Origin: Desulfobacterales bacterium
GTDB lineage: Bacteria; Desulfobacterota; Syntrophobacteria; B119-G9
Length of the DNA stretch: 5,474 nucleotides
Reading direction: 5' to 3'
Assembly: GCA_026992215.1 (NCBI GenBank)
Contig: JALXAI010000335.1
Coordinates: 1 to 5,474, forward strand
Part shown: one piece after another, positions 1 to 5,474 of the stretch
How the letters are laid out: every line of letters starts with the position of its first letter
How positions within the stretch are numbered: position 1 is the first letter of the stretch
The notes under the pieces: generated by a model
The model's input: the letters and a program-made list of their open reading frames with translations, nothing else
What the model was told of the DNA's origin: nothing
Databases searched by the model: none
Made by a program: the position numbers and the translations under genes

Positions 1-3000
1 TCTTTATTGCCTGAATAAGCGAACTCTCCGACACTCCTTCCACGTCGTACTCTTCCCTGATCATCTCCACTACTCTTTCAGGAGACACTTCTTTTGCCGG
101 AAAACCCGCCGCGGCTTTCTTTTCGACTTCGGAATGAAGCTGCAGGACAAAGAATCTTATCACGTTTATGAGTTCCCAGTAAGCCCTGGTAATTGCGGGT
201 TTCTCTCCCCTGGGAAGCCCCTCTTCCAGGTACCTGTTAAACAGATCCTTGTTCTTGAGCGTGGAAGCTTCCAGAGGGATGGTCTCCTTCCGCTGGGCCA
301 ATTTTGCAGGTTTTGGCGATTCAAGAGATCTCTCGGTGGTGAAGTTAAGCCACGCCGCTTCTATAATATCCGAGGTTTCCCGGATCTCTCTTAACAAAGC
401 TGTGAGCGTGTCCAGGTTTCCTTCCATCTTCGCCAGTATGAACAGGTAGTGAAGCAGCCTTTCCCTGTCCATTGCGTGGCGGGCTCTTATCTTTTCGTCT
501 ATTAACCTGACCAGAACCTTCGGGTAGGAATTTTCTATCTCCTCCCCGATGGTGACCAGGAGCTGGCGCCGGCGAATGAGGTGTGTCAGGGCATCTTCTA
601 TCAACTGGTCTTCCCATTCCGGATAGCTGTGACACAACTTATCGATTTCCCCGAACAACTCCTCCTCGGTTTTCCCAAGATGGCACAACCTGTCCACGTA
701 GAGCGATAACGTTCCGGGGGTTAACCTGTAGCCGGTATTTTCAGAATTACCCGATTTATTCAAGCATTTGTTCAGAAGCCTTAACTCCTGCTCCTCTTCC
801 TCCAGCCTTTTCACCCTGCTGAATATGTAACCCTTGAGAATTGCGTCTCTCAAAGAAACCATGTCCTTCCACCGTATACCTTCTTTACTTCGCTGAAATC
901 CGTTAAGCTCGTCCCTGTCAACGGTTCTCACCTGCTCGATATAGTCCCGCACTTCGCTCGGAAGGCTTTCCCATCGCCACAGCAGATTTGGGTCTATGTT
1001 AATGCCGGAAGAATCGAGCTCCAAGAACACGGCATTTATCCTGTTTGTCAGGGATAACTCGGGCAGGTACTCCCCTTTCAGGGCTACTTCTTTAACCAGG
1101 AAATTTACCGTTTTTCGAAGCTTATCCAGGTCATCTATCCTCTCGCCTTTCCTCAGCCGTTCAACCAGCCTTGATTCTTCTCCAAACCTGTCCGAAACCC
1201 TTGAGACAAGATTCGTTACATATATGTCAAAAGTCTTTCTCGCGGCCTCGGAAAGTTCCATGTCCCCTTCAATATCATCCTTGATGGTCTCGTAAATCTC
1301 CCCGGCCGAAGGGGATGACTCCTGGTGCCAGTAGGCGTTCTTGATTATCTTGGAAAAATCCTCCCAATCCTGTATCTGGTAATCGGGATCACTCATCTGG
1401 AGCAGGTCTTCGTTCCACCAGTCAGAGAACCCGTCCATGTACTTTGACAGGCGGTAATTCAAGACGAGTTCCCTGTCGAAGCCTGAAAGTTGGCTTAAGA
1501 AGAGCTTGTCTCTGTAATAAGAAGCACTCTGATGCAGGGCATCATGTTCTTCCAGGTAAGGAGCACTCTGTCGTCTCACCTGGATCCTGTGGAACCAATC
1601 GTACGCGTCAAAGAATTCCTGCCATGCTGCTTCAATGTATTTTTCCCCGTTTTCAATCAGGAACTGTTTTTCATCCTTACGAAGCCGCTCCGTGGCTTCG
1701 AAACCCAGAAAACTCTTCAGCATACCGTAAAGCTCGTCGGGTGACGGCCTCTTGAATATCTGGAGCTTTGCATGTTTTTGTTCAAATAGGTTTTCGAGTT
1801 GCTTCCAGAAAATCTGCCTTGTAAGAATTGTTTCGACATCGGAAAAAGCCCTGGCCAGTTCCTCCGGTACCGAGAACAGTTCTTCCTCGCCGGCGGTCCC
1901 ACCCTCTGTCTTTTCCCCAACTATTGCCATCAACGCATCAAGCTCCCTTTTTAGAACCGAAACTTCCCCGGGAGACATCTGCTGACATTCGTTGGGTTTT
2001 TTCCTGTTTCGAAGGAGGGCATACGCAAAATTGAGACACGATGACTCTCCACATCCACCGCAATTTGACTTCGGGAGCAATTTCAGCAACTGGTTTGCAT
2101 ACTCGGCCAGATCTTCTTCAAGTGCCCGGTCAGAGGGTTGAACCTCTTCAAGAACCACCGAATAAATTGACCTCGGAAAGCTGGGATCAGGAATAATATC
2201 AATCCCTCCAAGCTTATTTTCCAGGTAGACCCTGAGTTCCTTAAGGTTGTGAGCCACGGCGAAGCTTTCAATGTCCTCTCCTTTTATACACTCCGCGATC
2301 TTTCGTTTAACAAACGCTCTCAACTCGTCCTCAGTTTCAATGATCGGTTTTAACCCGGGTAAAAATAACCTGTCTCCTTCTTTCTCCAGGTACTCCCTGC
2401 CCCGCTTCAACGCAATCTCTTCAAGGTGACAGAAGGCCGGAGAAAATATCTTGACGATGTCCCCGATTTCCGAAGGTTCGGCCGGAAGCCTGGACAGCCC
2501 ACTCCTTTTTCTGGCCGTGGCTACAATTACCTTATAGATAGTGGAAGCCCACTCGGGAATTATTTTCAGAATCTCTTCCTCGATTTCCGTCGCGGAAAAA
2601 ACTTTCCCCTCGCCGCAGCAACTCGAAACCCTCTCTGCCATGGCATCCAGGTCAAGGTAACCCATCAAGAACTTGTAGAATCTTACCGGCGACGAAGGGT
2701 ATGCTTCCTCGAGATTAATTCCCAGCTTAAGCGCTTCGTCGTAGATCCACCTGTACTCGGTTTTCGATAAGGATTCGAGACACGAGTTTACTGCATCGAG
2801 ATTGATTTCACCTTTTTCCTGCTCCAGGTAGTTTAAAAATTTCCTGAAAACGACCCACCTGCAAAAGTACTTGAAATCAAACGGGCTTTCTATTTTTCTT
2901 GTTTCCAGGACGCGAGCTACGCTTTCAAGGTGAACCGCAAGTTCTTTGTCCAAAAACTCCTGGTAAGCATTTTTGTTCTTGAATTCATAACCCTTTCGGG

Positions 3001-4351
3001 GGCGTATGAGCTTCATAAGGGGGCCTGCAAGGAAATCCTGCACGTCTTTTTTCAGCTCATCAATTGAAGGGAGCACCTCGGGATCCTCGCTTTTCGCAAG
3101 GAACCAGTTAATCGCGAAAAGGGTAGCGTTTCTTATCAACTGGCTTTTGGGAAGAGGCTGGGTTTTGGCTTCACAAATGGCCATAAGCATTTCCCTGCCC
3201 TTCCTCGTTTCTCCCACGAATATTTCATCGAGCAGTTTTCGCTCTTTTTCGAGATCATCAGCTATGTTGCCCGTTAACGACACTACATCCAGAAAAATAG
3301 GAAGCTTTTTCTTTTCAAACTCGAAGGTCTGATCAAGAGGAACCAGGTTTACCTTGTAGACGTCTCTAAAGTCTTTATGTTCGATGGGAAAACCCAGGGT
3401 CTGCAAACGATCAAGCATCTTCGACGGCAGTGGTAATCTTCTTTCCGTAATCACCTGGTCGTAAAGCAACAACATCAAGTCCCTTAACGTGGACATTTCC
3501 CTGGTGGTCTTCAATTCTTTTATTCTTGCCTCATCTTCAGGACTTATATTCTCGGACAGACAGAACTGGTGCGCTACCAGGGTAAAATAGATCGCGTGTT
3601 CGAGATTTACGTGCGGAAAAAGCTCGGGGCGTACCTTACCGCTCATGCTCCCCGTAAGCTCGTGGCTCAATTCTTCCAGGTCGGCATCTCCGCTGGCTAT
3701 CAACCTGTCTTCAAGGTAGAGCAAAAACTCACCCAGGGTTTCTATTTGTCCTCCCCTCGCCATGCGCTCTTTCAGCCTTGCAAGTTCATCCAATCGCGAT
3801 TCCTGCTCGATGGCTTCCTCGCGATGGTATCGCTCCACGGCAAGGAAATGCTGCGCCCAAAAGCCCACCTCCACGGGGTAGCGCTGGAAGAAACCCACAT
3901 CATCGAGAATCCTGTCAACGATAGTGACGTTTGCACCGGTTTCCCTGTTACTCACCTCCGATGTTAACTGCCTCCTCAGCTCGTAATGGAAACAGTTCTC
4001 GAATCCCGATTCGGCCAGTGCCCTTTTCTTACGAATTTTTTCTATCTCCCGATCGAATCGATCCACTTCCTCCAGAATACGGCTTGCCCTGTAACCGACT
4101 TCGTTTTCGTCTATAGGCCAGGAAAAGAGAGAGTTGAGCAGGTATATGAGTCTGTTCCGCACTTTTTCCTTTTCTTCCTGAAGCGCTTCCCGGACGATTT
4201 CTTTTACTTCCGTTCCTTCCCCGTAAGCAACCTCTCCCGGTCGCCCGCACCAGGATTTAAGAGCCCTTTCCCGTTCCTCAGCAGTTTCACACACGAGCAT
4301 CAATTGCTGGATAAAATTATGTAACTCTCTCCTCCAAAGTTGATCCGTCAT
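1..4351 (-). CDS. giant helical protein with a central RnfB/AcsC-type 4Fe-4S motif, partial (C-terminus off window)
   Basis: The frame is open from the ATG at 4351 to the left edge: 1,450 codons with no stop, so the true protein is longer. I chose this start because GGAGG lies 8 nt upstream; an in-frame ATG at 4375 (8 codons earlier) has only a weak, distant GGAG. No membrane segment or signal peptide is visible. Residues 1-750 are charged, Leu-rich and apparently helical. Residues 757-789 carry a four-Cys cluster motif (C764, C767, C772, C789). A Gly/Thr/Glu linker follows at about 811-826. Residues 905-1010 are rich in Trp, Tyr and Phe. The rest is helical again, with two Cys-His pairs at 1223-1224 and 1240-1241. 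By family knowledge the motif should hold a [4Fe-4S] cluster; electron transfer, sensing or a structural role are all possible. I do not recognise the full-length protein, and no catalytic domain, nucleotide-binding loop or second ferredoxin motif is apparent. It probably shares a transcript with the small gene upstream. I am confident it is a gene but not of its function. Confidence 0.93.
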   Translation of the reverse strand, partial: MTDQLWRRELHNFIQQLMLVCETAEERERALKSWCGRPGEVAYGEGTEVKEIVREALQEEKEKVRNRLIYLLNSLFSWPIDENEVGYRASRILEEVDRFDREIEKIRKKRALAESGFENCFHYELRRQLTSEVSNRETGANVTIVDRILDDVGFFQRYPVEVGFWAQHFLAVERYHREEAIEQESRLDELARLKERMARGGQIETLGEFLLYLEDRLIASGDADLEELSHELTGSMSGKVRPELFPHVNLEHAIYFTLVAHQFCLSENISPEDEARIKELKTTREMSTLRDLMLLLYDQVITERRLPLPSKMLDRLQTLGFPIEHKDFRDVYKVNLVPLDQTFEFEKKKLPIFLDVVSLTGNIADDLEKERKLLDEIFVGETRKGREMLMAICEAKTQPLPKSQLIRNATLFAINWFLAKSEDPEVLPSIDELKKDVQDFLAGPLMKLIRPRKGYEFKNKNAYQEFLDKELAVHLESVARVLETRKIESPFDFKYFCRWVVFRKFLNYLEQEKGEINLDAVNSCLESLSKTEYRWIYDEALKLGINLEEAYPSSPVRFYKFLMGYLDLDAMAERVSSCCGEGKVFSATEIEEEILKIIPEWASTIYKVIVATARKRSGLSRLPAEPSEIGDIVKIFSPAFCHLEEIALKRGREYLEKEGDRLFLPGLKPIIETEDELRAFVKRKIAECIKGEDIESFAVAHNLKELRVYLENKLGGIDIIPDPSFPRSIYSVVLEEVQPSDRALEEDLAEYANQLLKLLPKSNCGGCGESSCLNFAYALLRNRKKPNECQQMSPGEVSVLKRELDALMAIVGEKTEGGTAGEEELFSVPEELARAFSDVETILTRQIFWKQLENLFEQKHAKLQIFKRPSPDELYGMLKSFLGFEATERLRKDEKQFLIENGEKYIEAAWQEFFDAYDWFHRIQVRRQSAPYLEEHDALHQSASYYRDKLFLSQLSGFDRELVLNYRLSKYMDGFSDWWNEDLLQMSDPDYQIQDWEDFSKIIKNAYWHQESSPSAGEIYETIKDDIEGDMELSEAARKTFDIYVTNLVSRVSDRFGEESRLVERLRKGERIDDLDKLRKTVNFLVKEVALKGEYLPELSLTNRINAVFLELDSSGINIDPNLLWRWESLPSEVRDYIEQVRTVDRDELNGFQRSKEGIRWKDMVSLRDAILKGYIFSRVKRLEEEEQELRLLNKCLNKSGNSENTGYRLTPGTLSLYVDRLCHLGKTEEELFGEIDKLCHSYPEWEDQLIEDALTHLIRRRQLLVTIGEEIENSYPKVLVRLIDEKIRARHAMDRERLLHYLFILAKMEGNLDTLTALLREIRETSDIIEAAWLNFTTERSLESPKPAKLAQRKETIPLEASTLKNKDLFNRYLEEGLPRGEKPAITRAYWELINVIRFFVLQLHSEVEKKAAAGFPAKEVSPERVVEMIREEYDVEGVSESSLIQAIK
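1985..2083 (-). other. 4Fe-4S cluster domain (PF04060-like) within the giant protein
   Basis: This segment encodes residues 757-789 of the giant protein. The cysteines are C764, C767, C772 and C789, giving C-x2-C-x4-C-x16-C. Leu759-Pro760 precede the first Cys, Asn763 abuts it, Gly765-Gly766 fill the first gap, and Phe775-Ala776 follow the third Cys. These are the hallmarks of the short 4Fe-4S domain of RnfB and of the AcsC/CdhE large subunit of the corrinoid/iron-sulfur protein, and the spacing matches E. coli RsxB exactly. It is not a ferredoxin fold, which would use C-x2-C-x2-C-x3-C, and it is not a radical-SAM CxxxCxxC motif. In RnfB the domain follows a membrane anchor and precedes ferredoxin domains. 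Here none of those partners is visible, so the electron donor and acceptor are unknown. Cluster binding is inferred from the motif only. Confidence 0.88.
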
Positions 4352-4400
4352 TTTTATGTCCTCCACGCCTTGCATGTTCAATCTGCGGCTTCTCCCCGTC
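4352..4400 (-). other. short intergenic spacer inside the two-gene operon
   Basis: These 49 nt separate the TAG of the small gene from the ATG of the giant gene. No stem followed by a T-run in the direction of transcription is visible, so there is no intrinsic terminator, and I see no convincing -35/-10 pair. The spacer holds the ribosome binding site of the downstream gene and an alternative in-frame ATG at 4375-4373. The absence of a terminator supports read-through from the small gene. Confidence 0.6.
4360..4364 (-). promoter_or_regulatory. Shine-Dalgarno GGAGG for the giant Fe-S gene
   Basis: The minus strand reads GTGGAGGACATAAAAATG, a full GGAGG core 8 nt before the ATG at 4351 with an A-rich spacer. 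This decides the start of the giant gene over the in-frame ATG at 4375 and implies efficient independent initiation on the shared transcript. Confidence 0.85.
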
Positions 4401-5396
4401 CTAGATGTTGTGCTGAATGTACTTTTTCAAGTCAGGTTCTACCATGTTGTAATAATAATCCAGGTAGAATCCGGGAGACTTTGGTAAAGCCGGCAGGATT
4501 TCTTGCGCCAGGTAATTTACGACCTCCTGCTGTATTTCCCGTATCTTCTCTTCGGAAATTTCCTCACCCCGGCTCTTTCTGAAAGATATGCTGGCCAGCA
4601 CGATCAACTTGAGCTCTTCAAGTCCCTCTCCTTCGAAAATTTCTCTCAGTTCGGGAGCGAAATCTTCAACAAGGATTTCCCGTGTGATCGCCCTGTTTAT
4701 GTCCTCTCTGTAACACTCTTCGTAGGCGGCGCGGATATCAGAGCGTTCCACATCAGGGTTTTCCTCCAACGCCCTGCACAACTGCGAATTTTTATTTTTC
4801 TCCAGCCTGTCCAGCACTGCTCTTTCAAAGTCTTCGGGGTTGTAGTACATTTCTTCTTTTCCGTTCAGATGCACCAGCCTGGATATTTTTTCCCTTATCA
4901 GCTCGGCTTCTTCCTCGTCCCACGCAAAAGACGGCCTTGCTGGTATAAAATCACCCGGGGTGTCCCCACTGTGGGATACCGGCTTTTGTTCCTGCGAGGA
5001 AGTAGAGCGGGTCAATGTCTCGAAATCGTCTTTTACAACAAGCTCTACTTCAGCCTCTTCAAGCCTCCCCTGGTAGTCAAGGAGCAGCTTCCTGGGGATT
5101 TCACCCCTTTCAAACAGGGACGCCACGTATTTCCCGGCTTCTCTCCAGTCGTTTCTGTCGAGGCTGTATTGAAGAAGGGTCAGCACTTCCCTTGCCCCTG
5201 CCCTTTCTTCCTTTATTGCATTTCTTGCTCTCAGAATTTCAACCCTGACCACAAGCTGCCTTCTTAACTCCGTTTCTCTCAAGAGTTCCTTGGCACCAAT
5301 AAACTCGATTTGATTATAATTCTGCAGAAACTCAAGATAGTTACCGTTGACGAGATATCCGAGAAGTTGATCCTTTACGTGTTGTTTAAGTTTCAC
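4401..5396 (-). CDS. two-lobed helical protein of unknown function, upstream partner of the Fe-S giant
   Basis: The reading frame ends at a TAG (4403-4401). From the GTG at 5396 it gives 331 residues. I prefer this start because the preceding in-frame codons encode an Arg/His-rich stretch unlike the Glu/Lys/Leu-rich remainder, and because it begins a plausible amphipathic helix. A TTG at 5456 would add 20 residues, and the frame is also open to the window edge, so a longer protein cannot be excluded. No candidate start has a good Shine-Dalgarno. Numbering from the GTG, residues 1-129 form a helical N-terminal lobe. Residues 130-157 are a Ser/Thr/Pro/Gly linker. Residues 158-331 form a second helical, acidic lobe that ends in a Tyr-rich stretch near the C-terminus. 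No signal peptide, membrane segment, nucleotide-binding motif or metal cluster is evident; the only cysteines are two isolated ones in the second lobe. The gene lies 49 nt upstream of the giant Fe-S gene, so a shared operon and perhaps complex formation are inferred. I do not recognise the family. Confidence 0.85.
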   Translation of the reverse strand: MKLKQHVKDQLLGYLVNGNYLEFLQNYNQIEFIGAKELLRETELRRQLVVRVEILRARNAIKEERAGAREVLTLLQYSLDRNDWREAGKYVASLFERGEIPRKLLLDYQGRLEEAEVELVVKDDFETLTRSTSSQEQKPVSHSGDTPGDFIPARPSFAWDEEEAELIREKISRLVHLNGKEEMYYNPEDFERAVLDRLEKNKNSQLCRALEENPDVERSDIRAAYEECYREDINRAITREILVEDFAPELREIFEGEGLEELKLIVLASISFRKSRGEEISEEKIREIQQEVVNYLAQEILPALPKSPGFYLDYYYNMVEPDLKKYIQHNI

Positions 5397-5474
5397 CTCG
5401 TCGCCCGCGGAACAGAGATGCCGGGGAACACGCGTGTGTCTCCGAAAATTCCTCAATTCCAGCGCAGCCAGTTC
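5397..5474 (-). other. unresolved leader or 3' tail of an upstream gene
   Basis: These 78 nt precede the preferred start of the small gene, and all three minus frames are possible tails of something upstream. The frame of the small gene is open to the edge. A second frame stops at a TGA (5455-5453). The third is open from the edge to a TAA (5388-5386), which would overlap the small gene's start by about 11 nt. No promoter is convincing. Sequence to the right of the window is needed to choose. Confidence 0.35.

Noticed and set aside
134..4324. Numerous 60-130 codon reading frames on the plus strand and in other minus frames
   Set aside because: All lie inside the 1,450-codon minus-strand frame and show shadow-type compositions (Phe/Ser/Pro- or Arg-rich) with no domain. 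The long frame explains the whole interval.
4352..4400. Possible terminator or separate promoter between the two genes
   Set aside because: The A-run just before the ATG has no preceding stem in the direction of transcription, and no spaced -35/-10 pair is apparent. The spacer looks like a simple intra-operon gap.
225..4466. Recurring octamer TACCTGGA on the minus strand (at 225-232, 1551-1558, 2220-2227, 2385-2392, 2823-2830, 4459-4466)
   Set aside because: Each copy is in the same codon phase and encodes Tyr-Leu-Glu or Tyr-Leu-Asp in a helix. The spacing is irregular and flanks are unrelated, so codon preference explains it better than a regulatory or uptake repeat.
4515..4620. Resemblance between the C-terminal helix region of the small protein and the last visible residues of the giant protein
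   Set aside because: Both have a Ser-(Glu/Pro)-Glu-(Lys/Arg) stretch followed by Ile/Val and Glu, but the match is short and typical of charged helices, so I do not claim a shared domain.
4503..5267. A 254-codon plus-strand reading frame opposite the small gene
   Set aside because: It is fully antisense to the small gene and rich in Phe, Pro, Leu and Val, as expected for the complement of a Glu/Lys-rich coding frame. It has no recognisable motif and no good ribosome binding site.

Overview
The window is almost entirely coding, and all of the coding lies on the minus strand. It holds two co-oriented genes: a complete upstream gene of about 331 codons (stop at 4401, preferred start at 5396) and, 49 nt downstream of its stop, a very long gene. 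The long gene starts at 4351 and stays open for 1,450 codons until it runs off the left edge at base 1. I checked that long frame codon by codon and found no stop. The many short reading frames on the plus strand, and in the other minus frames, are shadows of these two genes. I see no rRNA, tRNA, CRISPR array, insertion sequence, origin, terminator or clear promoter.

Neither protein belongs to a family I can name. Both look soluble, rich in Glu, Lys, Arg and Leu, and mostly alpha-helical, with no signal peptide and no membrane segment. The one recognisable module is a single four-cysteine motif, C764-x2-C767-x4-C772-x16-C789, preceded by Leu-Pro and followed by Phe-Ala after the third Cys. 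This is the pattern of the 4Fe-4S domain found in RnfB and in the corrinoid/iron-sulfur protein large subunit (AcsC/CdhE), Pfam PF04060. Here it sits near the middle of a helical protein of more than 1,450 residues, with roughly 750 unassigned residues before it and at least 660 after it. That arrangement is the most unusual thing in the window.

The layout from right to left, in the direction of transcription, is as follows. Bases 5474-5397 are an unresolved leader or the tail of an upstream gene. Bases 5396-4401 are the small two-lobed helical protein with a Ser/Thr/Pro linker. Bases 4400-4352 are a short spacer carrying a strong GGAGG ribosome binding site. Bases 4351-1 are the giant Fe-S-motif protein, whose C-terminus is outside the window. 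The tight spacing suggests one transcript and a shared, unknown task. An oxygen-sensitive cluster would fit an anaerobe.

The organism is most likely an anaerobic bacterium. The GC content looks a little under 50%, Shine-Dalgarno use is strong, AGG/AGA and ATA codons are common, and the protein is charged-residue-rich with an RnfB/AcsC-type cluster motif. A thermophilic or syntrophic member of the Clostridia is my guess, at low confidence.
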